Positions 9,904-18,294 are shown, counted from the first letter of the stretch. The stretch is 64,000 nucleotides of DNA from an uncultured Acidobacteriaceae bacterium (GCA_937879855.1 CALFMO010000050.1:62001-126000); one strand, 5' to 3'. Numbers and translations are program-made. The notes: a model not told the origin generated them from the sequence alone.

Positions 9904-9972
9904 ACCTCGGCTGGATTGGGCTTGAAATGCCCCATCCCCAGGTGTTGTCTCAACCACTTGGCGTAGCAGTTC

Positions 9973-10122
9973 ATGAAAAGAAGTAACAAAAAGAATCAGT
10001 CCTCTACGTTCACGACTCGGCGCGGGCTCCTGCTGTCTCTTTACATCGGCGCCTTTGTCGCGATTATTTTTATTCTCGTCTACTACATGTATGTGTTGCC
10101 GATGCAAAAATCGTTAGAATAG
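9973..10122 (+). CDS. 49-residue single-pass membrane protein
   Basis: An ATG at 9973 opens a 49-codon frame to a TAG at 10122. The product has a basic N-terminus (MKRSNKKNQ), a short polar stretch ending in RRG and a single hydrophobic helix of about 20 residues (LLLSLYIGAFVAIIFILVYY), then a short tail. The positive-inside pattern predicts an N-in membrane protein. It sits 69 bp after the TolC-like gene and 26 bp before another small membrane protein, so it may be a late member of the efflux transcript or start of a separate small-protein group. No family recognised. Confidence 0.5.
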   Translation: MKRSNKKNQSSTFTTRRGLLLSLYIGAFVAIIFILVYYMYVLPMQKSLE

Positions 10123-10148
10123 TCGTCGCGTGAATTCTTGGTGTTCTC

Positions 10149-10484
10149 ATGTTGCCTTTCATCCTATATTTCGTCACTGCGGTGGTCACCGGCTTTCATC
10201 TCTGGAGCCTGCTGTCGTTCGCGTTGTATGGAGCCCCCTTCAATCTCCTGGAGTTGCTTGCTCTGTTGGGTTCGTTCTGCCTGTTGATTGCAGCCTATAT
10301 CAGTCTCTTCAGGCTGCACGCAGGCGGGCGAGTGGCGCTGATCGCCTGCCTGGTTATGTGGGGCTTTTACGCGCCGGCAATTGCGAAACTTGCGCGGACG
10401 AAACTGGCGAAGTCCGCAGCGGTTTCCCAGCCCATCCGGCCAGCGCTCGGTGCAACGCAGAAATATTTGTTCACTTCGATATGA
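10149..10484 (+). CDS. Small multi-pass membrane protein, unknown function
   Basis: A 111-residue protein with three hydrophobic segments (residues ~2-20, ~35-53 and ~62-80) and a basic C-terminal tail (KLARTKLAKSAAV...). It is almost certainly an inner-membrane protein. I do not recognise a family. It lies between the 49-residue membrane protein and the next gene, which begins 16 bp downstream, so the three are likely cotranscribed. Confidence 0.55.
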   Translation: MLPFILYFVTAVVTGFHLWSLLSFALYGAPFNLLELLALLGSFCLLIAAYISLFRLHAGGRVALIACLVMWGFYAPAIAKLARTKLAKSAAVSQPIRPALGATQKYLFTSI

Positions 10485-10500
10485 AGCTGCTGGCTTTCGG

Positions 10501-11073
10501 ATGATTCTGCCCTATCTCGCCGCCGTCTTACTAGCTCTTGCGACCGCATATTCTGCAATCGTTAGTTTCCGGCACAAGCCGGAAGGTGGGGCGCCGAGTG
10601 TCATTTTCCCCGATGGCTCGAAAGGCCCCGCTCGAATCCTTGTCGGCATCGCCACGCTCGTCCTCGTTGTCAGTCTCGGAATATGGTTCATCCTCAACAC
10701 TCAGAGTTCGACTCCGCGTTCGCTGCAATTCCAGATCCCCGAGGGCTACAGCGGCTGGGTGCGAGTCGAGTTCGAAATTCCTGGCACGCCCCCATTGCCG
10801 CAGGAAGCGGGCAAAACAGTGGTTAAGATTCCACCGTCGGGCGCGTTGAAAACATCCTCACCTGAACAGTACGGTTGGGCCAGGGACTCATACGCCTTCT
10901 ACTCGAGTGCCGGCGTGAGGTCGATCCCCGATTCTGGCACGGGTAGACTTATCTGGGGCAAGATCAACGGCGAAGCCTCCGGCCCTTCGGGCAAACGGAA
11001 GTATGAGGAATTTTTCGTCGGGACCCAGCAGCAATTTAAAGATCAAATACAAACCACAAAGCCCGAAGATTGA
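10501..11073 (+). CDS. Membrane-anchored protein with DUF6843-like domain
   Basis: A 190-residue protein starting at the ATG at 10501; a longer frame upstream overlaps the previous gene and is not needed. Two hydrophobic segments (residues ~2-20 and ~44-63) are followed by a soluble domain with FQIPEGYSGWVRVEF, a PPLPQEAG turn and an IPPSGALKTSSP block. That arrangement resembles DUF6843, a family of unknown role in soil bacteria; the family assignment is from memory of the pattern. The domain probably faces the periplasm. It is last in a group of three small membrane genes and is followed by a terminator-like hairpin serving the opposite strand. Confidence 0.6.
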   Translation: MILPYLAAVLLALATAYSAIVSFRHKPEGGAPSVIFPDGSKGPARILVGIATLVLVVSLGIWFILNTQSSTPRSLQFQIPEGYSGWVRVEFEIPGTPPLPQEAGKTVVKIPPSGALKTSSPEQYGWARDSYAFYSSAGVRSIPDSGTGRLIWGKINGEASGPSGKRKYEEFFVGTQQQFKDQIQTTKPED

Positions 11074-11118
11074 AATCAATGAAACACTCTTCCATTCTCC
11101 CTTTCGCTAAGCCTGAAA

Positions 11119-11153
11119 AGAAAAAAGTGGCGCGACCGGAGCCGCCGCGCCAC
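11119..11153 (-). terminator. Rho-independent terminator for the minus-strand operon
   Basis: On the minus strand an 8-bp perfect stem GTGGCGCG / CGCGCCAC (11146-11153 with 11127-11134) encloses an 11-nt GC-rich loop and is followed directly by a run of six T (complement of 11121-11126). It lies about 30 bp beyond the stop of the stand-alone membrane-module gene and would end that transcript. It may also act on converging plus-strand transcripts. Confidence 0.75.
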
Positions 11154-11182
11154 CCTTTGCTGAATTAGTTCTTCGCCTATGT

Positions 11183-11911
11183 TTACCGCCCGGCCCCCGC
11201 TGCTTTGACCAAAGCATCCGGGTTCAGGGCCTGCGCCATCCGCCCAAAGTACATCCGGTAAGAACGGTGGATTCCGTACATGATCGGGAATACCGCCAGC
11301 GCCAGTCCCCACCCCAAGTGAGAACTTACCGCCTGCACCATCGTAGTGACTCCCGCGCTGACCACGTAATACGGGAACGAGAGATGCGCCAGGCCCCACC
11401 AGATCTGCCCAGCCGCCTTGCCCTCGCTCACGGCTACGATCGCAGCCACCGGAGCGGTCTGTCCCAGGAACAGAGTGGCCGTCGCCAGCACCAGACCCAG
11501 CGTGCTAGAACTCCACTGCATGCCGCGCAGCCAGTTGGCGTGGAACATCAGGCTCGCCACGCAGCTGGCAAAGGACATCATGCTGAGGTTGAACATCATT
11601 TGTTGAGGGTTGAATTTCGCGTCCTTGCGCGGCCAGCATTGCACCGCGGTGGAAACACAGGTGACCACGACTGCTTCGGCGGCGCTCAGACTCACAACTG
11701 CGGTCAGCAGGAATGGCAAGTTGACCGACATGTTGCCGTTGATGCCCGGCAGCTTGACTTTCATCCGCGACGTCACCGCTGCCAGTACCAGAACCGCCAG
11801 GGCGAAGTACGTGTGCAGGGCATGGCTGACCAATCCCGCATAGCCTGCGGTGATTAAGGCGGCTGCCATCATTGCGCCGATGAATGTCTTGATTTGCCGT
11901 GTGTTGTTCAT
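11183..11911 (-). CDS. Stand-alone multi-pass membrane sensor-like module
   Basis: A 242-residue membrane protein. I chose the ATG at 11911 because it is preceded by GGAGA at good spacing; an upstream extension would run into the protease gene. About six to seven hydrophobic segments fill the sequence. It is clearly related to residues ~1-230 of the HD-GYP/GGDEF protein at 18295-20778: both have KxPGIxGxMSVNxxFxL, an acidic/hydrophobic block with LS..E, a SFPYY(V/L)V motif and a terminal YRSYRxYxGR. This copy stops just where the signalling domains would begin. It starts 34 bp after the protease gene and is probably cotranscribed with it. The ligand is unknown. Confidence 0.75.
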   Translation of the reverse strand: MNNTRQIKTFIGAMMAAALITAGYAGLVSHALHTYFALAVLVLAAVTSRMKVKLPGINGNMSVNLPFLLTAVVSLSAAEAVVVTCVSTAVQCWPRKDAKFNPQQMMFNLSMMSFASCVASLMFHANWLRGMQWSSSTLGLVLATATLFLGQTAPVAAIVAVSEGKAAGQIWWGLAHLSFPYYVVSAGVTTMVQAVSSHLGWGLALAVFPIMYGIHRSYRMYFGRMAQALNPDALVKAAGAGR

Positions 11912-11945
11912 GGACTCGTCTCCTTTCCGTGGATTCACACGGCAG

Positions 11946-13757
11946 TTATTGTTCGTCGTCCCCGGCATCAGTAAATGCACTGTTAACATCGGACACCGAC
12001 GTACCCCAAACCACGCTGGTGGCTGAAGTGGTGCCGGTGCTCGCTCCCCAAACCACGCTGAACGCACTCAATGTGTTGTCGTTCCAGGGCACCGACGCGC
12101 CCCAGACCACCGAGCTTCCATTCACTACCGAAGTTCCCCAAACCACCGAAGTTCCCCACACCACTGAAGTTCCCCAAACCACGGAGGTAGAGGCAACCGT
12201 TGAGTTTCCCTCCACCAACGAGATGGTATGGGTCAGGGGGTTGTAGACCACCGACGGCGAAAGGGCCGATCCAATCGTCGCCGGAGCCAAGTCACTGTTG
12301 GTTGTAGCGGATTGCACGTTCAATAGTCCCGATCCTACTGAGAACAGATCGTAAAAACTAAGGAACGACATGAAAAGATGCGGTACATAAGCCGTCGTAG
12401 AGAAGAGGTTCATCTTATACGCCGTCTTCATCAACCGCGCTTTTACTTGATCCGGAGTGAGTGTGCTCTGTTCTTGCAGCAACAACGCAGCGGCGCCGGC
12501 GACCGCAGGCGTCGCCATGCTGGTACCGCTCAAAGTGAAGTAGTCATTATTGCCATCAGTTCCGGTTACCAATTCGTTAGGATAAGACGCTTCCAGCGTA
12601 GCTCCCGTCGCCGCCAAGGAAACAATAGCGTTGCCCGGAGCCACCATGTCAGGCTTCAACACGTGATCGTAGGTCGTAGGCCCCTTCGAGCTATAGCTTG
12701 CTACGGTCTCGGCCGACGGCAAGGTGGACCCGTTGCTCTTGGTCGCGCCTACCGTGAGCACGAAAGGATCGTTGCCCGGTGCGGTGACGGTTCCATAGCC
12801 GTTGCTGCCATCCACGCTCAAGCGGCCATAGTTGCCCGCGGCTACGACCACCAAAATTCCGCTGTTCCAGGCCGCTTCGACCGCCTGGCAGAGAGGATCC
12901 TGCGTGTAGCTGACAGGGATTCCGCGTCCCAAAGAAAGATTGATGATTCGGATGTTGTAGGTATTCTGCAGAGCGATGGCCTGCTGAATCGCTGCGATCA
13001 CGGTACTGTCGGTGCCCGCGCCGTTTGCATCCAGTGCCCGGAGATCGATCAGACTGACCCCAGGAGCGACGCCCTCATATTGCCCACCGGATAAGGAGCC
13101 GTTGCCGCCGATGATTCCGGCGACGTGGGTGCCGTGACCGTACAGGTCATAGTTCGCTCCGCTGGAGTTCGTCGTCGGAGTTCCAGTGAAATCTTGGTGA
13201 TAAACCACGCGAGAATTGCCGCTGGCGTCCCAAAGGTCAGGATGGCTGTCGTTGATGCCGCTGTCAATCACGGCGACGCCGACGCCCGCGCCGTTAAATC
13301 CGGCGTTCCAGGCTGACGGTACGCCCGTAGCGTCATTGGTCAGATCGTCCATCACGTTCATCGGATGGTCGATACTTACCAACACGATTTCGGGATCACC
13401 ATTCAAAGCCACCAGCGCGCTGGCCGGAATCGTAAATGCCGCACCCTTGATCATGTGCAGCTTCGACTTCAGGACTCCACCACGGCTGTGCATGGTTGCA
13501 TAATGGGCGGCTGTCGGTACCCGCTTGTACTGCACGATGACGTTGACCGTCTGCCCATTCGCCTTTCCGTGAACGGCTTGCGAGAACAAGTCGTTCAGTT
13601 CCGAAGACAGCCGGCCCGAATTGCCGCGCCCTTGTCCGAACGCCGTGCCGACGGCCAAAAGGGCCAAGACCAGCACCATGCTCAGGCGTTTGCCCCAGGC
13701 GGCGCTGTGTCGTTCGTTGCGCCCCGTCGGCTTCCGCAGTTTCTGTTTACGGTCCAT
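11946..13757 (-). CDS. Secreted subtilisin-like S8 serine protease with C-terminal WGTSVV repeats
   Basis: A 603-residue preproenzyme. I chose the ATG at 13757, preceded by an AGAAGGG box, since it gives a signal peptide (residues ~22-42) after a basic N-region. An inhibitor I9-like propeptide spans ~70-135. The catalytic triad is visible: Asp165 (VAVIDSGIND), His208 (YGHGTHVAG) and Ser413 (LSGTSMATP), with Asn309 (AAGNY) for the oxyanion hole. The last ~110 residues contain tandem SVVWGT repeats of unknown role, perhaps a surface or sorting segment. A sigma-54 promoter and activator palindrome lie upstream. The protease is predicted to be exported and autoprocessed. Confidence 0.95.
   Translation of the reverse strand: MDRKQKLRKPTGRNERHSAAWGKRLSMVLVLALLAVGTAFGQGRGNSGRLSSELNDLFSQAVHGKANGQTVNVIVQYKRVPTAAHYATMHSRGGVLKSKLHMIKGAAFTIPASALVALNGDPEIVLVSIDHPMNVMDDLTNDATGVPSAWNAGFNGAGVGVAVIDSGINDSHPDLWDASGNSRVVYHQDFTGTPTTNSSGANYDLYGHGTHVAGIIGGNGSLSGGQYEGVAPGVSLIDLRALDANGAGTDSTVIAAIQQAIALQNTYNIRIINLSLGRGIPVSYTQDPLCQAVEAAWNSGILVVVAAGNYGRLSVDGSNGYGTVTAPGNDPFVLTVGATKSNGSTLPSAETVASYSSKGPTTYDHVLKPDMVAPGNAIVSLAATGATLEASYPNELVTGTDGNNDYFTLSGTSMATPAVAGAAALLLQEQSTLTPDQVKARLMKTAYKMNLFSTTAYVPHLFMSFLSFYDLFSVGSGLLNVQSATTNSDLAPATIGSALSPSVVYNPLTHTISLVEGNSTVASTSVVWGTSVVWGTSVVWGTSVVNGSSVVWGASVPWNDNTLSAFSVVWGASTGTTSATSVVWGTSVSDVNSAFTDAGDDEQ
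12120..12190 (-). repeat. 21-bp coding tandem repeat in the S8 protease
   Basis: About three near-identical 21-bp units (core CCCCAAACCAC on the plus strand) encode the heptapeptide T/S-S-V-V-W/N-G. Diverged copies continue on both sides, between 11995 and 12120. The repeat is in frame, so copy-number change by slippage would alter length without breaking the gene. Confidence 0.75.
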
Positions 13758-13816
13758 GAATCTAACCCTTCTTTCTTGATAAGGGGGAAAGATCGCGCTT
13801 GTACCCACTGCCTCTG

Positions 13817-13834
13817 TTGCACGGCACCCGCCAA
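13817..13834 (-). promoter_or_regulatory. Sigma-54 (-24/-12) promoter of the protease operon
   Basis: On the minus strand the sequence reads TTGGCGGGTGCCGTGCAA. The GG and GC doublets have the exact spacing of the sigma-54 consensus (TGGCAC-N5-TTGCA), and flanking bases match partly. The start of transcription would lie near 13808, giving a leader of about 50 nt before the ATG at 13757. An upstream palindrome about 120 bp away and a sigma-54 activator gene in the same window support the reading. This is inferred from pattern only. Confidence 0.6.
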
Positions 13835-13902
13835 TCGATGACTTGTAAGTGATTGTTTCTATTGAGGATCGCGCAGCTTCTCTGGTGTCCGTTGGGCCAC
13901 TG

Positions 13903-13938
13903 TGTCCCACCAGGCTGGGCGTGGGACAGTTTGTCCCA
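13903..13938. promoter_or_regulatory. Candidate sigma-54 activator binding sites (TGTCCCA/TGGGACA)
   Basis: A perfect palindrome TGGGACAgttTGTCCCA occupies 13922-13938. A third half-site TGTCCCA at 13903-13909 pairs with the first arm across 12 bp. The palindrome centre is about 120 bp upstream of the predicted sigma-54 start, the usual place for an enhancer-binding protein. The rest of the 324-bp gap (13758-14081) shows nothing further that I can name. Confidence 0.55.
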
Positions 13939-14081
13939 TCCAAGCTTTGCAATGGCGTGACTTCTGGAAGTGCAAAGGGATTACGAATGCGCGTGCTCAT
14001 CGCACGGTCAGGAGGCTAATCAATCATTGAAATTTGATTGAGTGAGGAGCAATAGGGAACGTGAGCCGGACTTCAAGATTC

Positions 14082-14909
14082 TTAGATCGCAGCAGCTTTG
14101 CGCGCAGCAACTTCTCGCGGCATCTTTGGCATCGCCGCCATCAGTCGCTGGGTGTACTCGTGGCGAGGATTGGTCAGCACCTCTACGGTAGTCCCGCTCT
14201 CAACGATCTGCCCTTCGTGCAGAATCGCGATGCGATCGCAGATGCCTGCTACCGACGCAAGGTCGTGCGAAATGTAAAGGATCGCCATTCCGAAACTGCG
14301 GTTCAATTCGCGAAACAGCGCCAAAATCTCAGACTGGGTGATCACGTCGAGCGCGCTCGTCGCCTCATCGGCAATCAGGAGCGCAGGACGATGCAGCACC
14401 GCCATAGCGATCAGCACGCGCTGCGCCTGTCCGACGCTCATTTGGGAAGGATATTTCCGCACGAACTCGTCAGTGGACGGCAAGCTAACGCTCTGCAAAG
14501 CAGCCCGGATCGCCGCCTCACAATCTGTACTATCTCCCGCCGCATGTGCCCGCCACGCTTCCTTTAACTGGGTTCGAATCTTCAGCGCAGGATTGAGCGA
14601 CGACAGCGGACTCTGCAGCACCAGCGCAATTTTTCGTCCGCGCAACCCACGCAATTCCCGCTCAGGCAACTTCAACAGATCGCAACCATCGAACTCGATC
14701 GTTCCTTCCGCGCGGGCACGCTTCCGATCGAGCAAGCCCAGAATCGCCATCGCCAGCGTGCTCTTGCCCGATCCGCTTTGTCCTACCAGTCCGAGTACTT
14801 CACCCCGTCCGATTTCGAGGGAAACGCCGCGCAGCACAGGAGACCGATCGCCGTACTGCACAGAAATGTGCGCAGCCAAAACAACCTCGGATGGTGATCG
14901 TTCCTTCAT
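14082..14909 (-). CDS. Peptide/nickel-type ABC transporter ATPase (DppD/OppD-like)
   Basis: A 275-residue nucleotide-binding subunit. Walker A is GQSGSGKST (residues ~38-46). The signature motif is degenerate, MSVGQAQRV instead of LSGGQxQR, and Walker B is LLIADEATSALD. The D-loop and H-loop (YISHD) follow. The C-terminus HEYTQRLMAAMP is typical of the oligopeptide/nickel group. It powers uptake through the two permeases encoded upstream. The family usually uses two different ATPases (D and F), but only this one is present, so it may work as a homodimer or use a partner encoded elsewhere. It starts 15 bp after the binding-protein gene. Confidence 0.93.
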   Translation of the reverse strand: MKERSPSEVVLAAHISVQYGDRSPVLRGVSLEIGRGEVLGLVGQSGSGKSTLAMAILGLLDRKRARAEGTIEFDGCDLLKLPERELRGLRGRKIALVLQSPLSSLNPALKIRTQLKEAWRAHAAGDSTDCEAAIRAALQSVSLPSTDEFVRKYPSQMSVGQAQRVLIAMAVLHRPALLIADEATSALDVITQSEILALFRELNRSFGMAILYISHDLASVAGICDRIAILHEGQIVESGTTVEVLTNPRHEYTQRLMAAMPKMPREVAARKAAAI

Positions 14910-14924
14910 TTTCCTCAGTGTTCC

Positions 14925-16598
14925 TTAGTACCCTGTGTGGTTAGCGCTTTTGACTTCTTTCACCGAAAGCTGTTCCGCATTCCAGTAGGTCTGCGGCACC
15001 AGAATCACCGGGCTCGCACCCTGGACAGTAGTAGCCACCGCCGACAGCGCATTCCGGTTCACCAGATAAATAAATGGCGACTGCTCCACCGCAATCTCCT
15101 GCACCCGATCAAAACTTTCTTTGCGCGTTCTGGGGTCGGCCGAAGAAGCCTGCGCCCGCATCAGCCGGTCAATCTCGGCCTCCCATGCGGTTTCTGGCGC
15201 CTTCTCCTGCGGGTTCCACTGGTGATTCTCTGACGAACTCAGCCACACATTCATCTGCTCATTCGGATCCAGCCCCACATTCGTCAGCCCCAGCAGAATC
15301 GCCTCGTAATCAAATGTCTGTGTCATGCGCTCAATGAGGGAAGGGAAGTCGAGTGTCACCACATTCACATGGATGCCAATCTTCTGCAGATCCTCCTGAA
15401 TCATCGTGGCCATACGCTCGCGGTATTTGTTTCCCGAGTTGGTGATGATCGAGAACACCACTGCATTTCCGGACTTGTCTATCAACGTTCCGTTTTGCAT
15501 CCGGAAGCCATCGCCCTGCAGCGCTTTGAGCGCGGCATCCGGCGCATAAGCCTGAGCTTTCAGGCTGGAATTGAACCAAAACTTATTGGCGGGAGACACC
15601 GGACCGGCCGCCGGTTGCGCATGTCCGCGAAACACCACTCGGCTCAAGTCTTCGCGATTGATGGCCTCGGAAACCGCCCGGCGAAATGTCGCCGAGCGGA
15701 ACCAATTCTTTTTGAACTCCGGCAAGGGCGCCTTCGCCACTTCGTTGAACCACATCTGCTCGCTATCGAGCGACGGTCCCGCATCGTGCACCAACTGCGG
15801 TGAGGTCGACGCCAGTTTGTCGAAATATTCACTGTCCAGCGAATTGATCAGATCGATTTCACTCCGCTTGAAGCGGAGCATTTCGACATCGCGGTTTGGT
15901 TGAATGTCCAGCCGGACCGAGTCCAGATATGGCAACTTTCGTCCCTGCGCGTCACTCTTCCAGTAATTCGGATTCCGTTTCAGTAATACGCTCGTTCCAG
16001 GCTTGTAATCCGCCACCATGAACGGACCCAATACCGCCATTTCTTTTTTTGCGGAGTGTGCGGAAAGAATCGCCACCTGATCGAATTGCCGGTCGAGTCC
16101 CGCCACCGGTGCAGGGAACGTGATTGAGATCTCGGTAGGAGAGATGATCTTGGTGTCCACATTCCCCGGCCCCGACCGGAACGCATCTCCCGTAGGCGAA
16201 TGCAATGCCGGATCCATCAACTGCTGCACCGTGTACGCCACGTCTTCTGCAGAAAAAGGCGTACCATCCGAAAACGAAACGCCGCCGCGCAGCCTGAAAG
16301 TGATCTGCTTGCCGTCTTTCGATACTTTCCACGACTGCGCCAACTCCGGCTCCAACGCCTGCGTCTGCCGGTTCAGGCGCACCAGCACGCCTCCGGTCAA
16401 ATACCGGATCGCCACCGACGCATCGTCTTCCACCTTCAGGGGATCAAATGTTTTCGGTTCCGAGCGCAGGCAAAAGCGCAGCTCTCCGCCTTGCGCAATA
16501 GCCGAGCCACCAAGAAGCCCGAGTAAGACTATCGAGACTGTGATCGCTTTCCTGGCCGCGGTTCTCATGCCCGCCAACTTTGTCTGAACATCCATCAT
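14925..16598 (-). CDS. ABC transporter substrate-binding protein, family 5 (peptide/nickel type)
   Basis: A 557-residue periplasmic binding protein. The start at 16598 overlaps the upstream stop as ATGA, giving translational coupling; an in-frame start further upstream would overlap the permease gene for no benefit. A signal peptide (hydrophobic stretch AITVSIVLLGLLGGSAIAQ) precedes a SBP_bac_5 domain: FCLRSEPKTFDPL, LAQSWKVSKDGKQITFRLR and FSDGTPFSAEDV are classic blocks. Ligand is unknown; the family binds peptides, nickel chelates, glycosides or opines. It is encoded between the permeases and the ATPase of one operon. Confidence 0.94.
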   Translation of the reverse strand: MMDVQTKLAGMRTAARKAITVSIVLLGLLGGSAIAQGGELRFCLRSEPKTFDPLKVEDDASVAIRYLTGGVLVRLNRQTQALEPELAQSWKVSKDGKQITFRLRGGVSFSDGTPFSAEDVAYTVQQLMDPALHSPTGDAFRSGPGNVDTKIISPTEISITFPAPVAGLDRQFDQVAILSAHSAKKEMAVLGPFMVADYKPGTSVLLKRNPNYWKSDAQGRKLPYLDSVRLDIQPNRDVEMLRFKRSEIDLINSLDSEYFDKLASTSPQLVHDAGPSLDSEQMWFNEVAKAPLPEFKKNWFRSATFRRAVSEAINREDLSRVVFRGHAQPAAGPVSPANKFWFNSSLKAQAYAPDAALKALQGDGFRMQNGTLIDKSGNAVVFSIITNSGNKYRERMATMIQEDLQKIGIHVNVVTLDFPSLIERMTQTFDYEAILLGLTNVGLDPNEQMNVWLSSSENHQWNPQEKAPETAWEAEIDRLMRAQASSADPRTRKESFDRVQEIAVEQSPFIYLVNRNALSAVATTVQGASPVILVPQTYWNAEQLSVKEVKSANHTGY

Positions 16599-17419
16599 GC
16601 CGACACTTCCTCTTGCTTCGAAAGCACAAGTTGAAACGATGTCACCACCACCACCAGCAACAACAGCGGCACAAACTTCCACGGCTCTTCTCCCACGGAT
16701 ACGAGCCCTTCCAATTCCTTCAACAGACTTCCCCAAGAAGGCATTGGCTCAGCCACACCTAATCCCAGGATCCCGAGATTTGCCTCGCTCAAAATGAATG
16801 CTGGAATCGAAATCCAGAACTGCGCATACAGCACCGGCTTCAGATTCGGCAGCACATGAATCCAAAACAACCGCGTGCCGCGAATCCCAGACGCCCGCGC
16901 CTGGCGCACAAAATCCGATTCCCGCAATGATCCTGCCGTCGAGCACAACACGCGCGCCGCGCTGGTCCATCCCAACAGTCCCAAGATCAGAAACGTCACC
17001 AGCACTGACGCCAGCGGCGATACGTTGAGCGGCATCAGCGCTCGAACCGTAATCAGCAAAAACAGCCACGGCAGAGACAGAAACAAATCCGTCACCGCCA
17101 TCGCGCCTCGCGCCCAGCGGCCACCAAGATATCCACCCAACCCGCCAACCAGAGCCGCCATCAACGTGGAGAGCAACGCCGCTGCTGGCGCCAGCAACAG
17201 CGAAATCCGAGTGCCATAGAGCACGCGCGCAAAGCGGTCGCGACCGATCTCATCGGTGCCCAGCCAATGTTGCCGAGTCGGACCCGCGTCCGTCGCCTCG
17301 CGATACTGCTTGGCGTACCCCCCTGGTGCCAGCCAGTTCGCTGCCACCGACACGCCCACCACCGCCAGCAAAATCGCGCACGCCAGATTTCGCCAAAAAT
17401 TCCTGCGCAAGATCCTCAT
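16595..17419 (-). CDS. ABC transporter permease, DppC-like
   Basis: A 274-residue inner-membrane subunit with a short N-terminal TM, a periplasmic loop containing HWLGTDEIGRDRFARVLYGTR (the hallmark of DppC-type permeases) and five further TM helices. The EAA-like loop is RQARASGIRGTRLFWIHVLPN. It forms the translocation channel with the DppB-like subunit. Its start overlaps the preceding permease stop by 4 bp (ATGA), and its own stop overlaps the binding-protein start in the same way, which indicates tight translational coupling. Confidence 0.94.
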   Translation of the reverse strand: MRILRRNFWRNLACAILLAVVGVSVAANWLAPGGYAKQYREATDAGPTRQHWLGTDEIGRDRFARVLYGTRISLLLAPAAALLSTLMAALVGGLGGYLGGRWARGAMAVTDLFLSLPWLFLLITVRALMPLNVSPLASVLVTFLILGLLGWTSAARVLCSTAGSLRESDFVRQARASGIRGTRLFWIHVLPNLKPVLYAQFWISIPAFILSEANLGILGLGVAEPMPSWGSLLKELEGLVSVGEEPWKFVPLLLLVVVVTSFQLVLSKQEEVSA

Positions 17420-18282
17420 GCTTCTTGGCCTCGAAGCATATGTCCAATTACATCGGCCCCGGAATTGGCCAGCAAGGTTACGAGCGTCACGAGAATCGTC
17501 AAATTCATCAGCAACGGCAGATCTCGCGCCAGTGCCGCCTGCCAGGCCAACTGCCCCACGCCCGCAAGTCCACAGAGCGCCTCCACAGGAATCGCCGCGC
17601 CGATGGCGATGCTCACCGAGACTCCGGCTAGCGCCAGCAATTGCGGCCCTGCAACCGGCACGACATGCCAGAACAAAATTCTCAACTCACTCAAACCCTT
17701 TGCCCGCGCCGTAATGATGTGGGGCAGGGAATACGACTTTGCCAGCAAATTCCGCGCGTAGCGATAGACCTGAGGAAACACGATGAGGCCGATCGCCAGC
17801 GCCCCCGGCACATTCCACAACACCGACAACAGCGCCAGCACCGCGGCTGGAATGCACAAGAACATTCCACTGATCGCGGTGGTCAGCGCGTCATAAGCAG
17901 TTACACGCAAGCACGCCGCGCTCAGCGCCATTGCCAGAGCCCCTGCCCAACTCAGCAAAAGCCCAATTCCCACTAGCCGCATCGTCAGCGGAGCACGCTG
18001 CCGCAGCAGAGCGCTCACTGGCTGGCCCAGTGAAATCGACGTTCCCAGATCTCCGTGCGCGGCACGTTGCAAGGAATGAAAATAGAAGCGAAAAATGTTG
18101 CGATGTTCCATCCGCGCCTGTCGCAGCGCCTGGATGCTTTCCGAATTCAGATGCGGATCAAGCTGCTGTTCATCCACACCAAACCCCGGCGCCAGCCGCA
18201 CCAGCGTCGCCGAGAGTAATCCGCCCAGCAGCACCGTCGCGAGCATGGCGAGCCCATGCCGCGCAATCCTCCGCCCCAGCAT
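17416..18282 (-). CDS. ABC transporter permease, DppB-like
   Basis: A 288-residue inner-membrane permease. I chose the ATG at 18282 because AGGAGG lies 8 nt before it; a TTG at 18288 is too close to that box. TM1 (residues ~8-28) is followed by a periplasmic loop and a GDLGTSISLGQPV motif characteristic of DppB-type subunits, then five TM helices. The cytoplasmic loop ITARAKGLSELRILFWHVVP contacts the ATPase. The ribosome binding site overlaps the stop codon of the HD-GYP/GGDEF gene, so the transporter is coupled to the cyclic-di-GMP enzyme. Confidence 0.92.
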   Translation of the reverse strand: MLGRRIARHGLAMLATVLLGGLLSATLVRLAPGFGVDEQQLDPHLNSESIQALRQARMEHRNIFRFYFHSLQRAAHGDLGTSISLGQPVSALLRQRAPLTMRLVGIGLLLSWAGALAMALSAACLRVTAYDALTTAISGMFLCIPAAVLALLSVLWNVPGALAIGLIVFPQVYRYARNLLAKSYSLPHIITARAKGLSELRILFWHVVPVAGPQLLALAGVSVSIAIGAAIPVEALCGLAGVGQLAWQAALARDLPLLMNLTILVTLVTLLANSGADVIGHMLRGQEA

Positions 18283-18294
18283 GGTCAACGCCTC

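Noticed and set aside
12378..13094. 238-codon plus-strand frame opposite the S8 protease
   Set aside because: The minus strand holds the full catalytic triad; the Arg-rich plus-strand product is typical of shadow frames.
14925..16736. Longer N-terminus for the ABC binding protein starting upstream at 16736
   Set aside because: The extra residues overlap the permease gene and bury the signal peptide; ATG 16598 with ATGA coupling is better.
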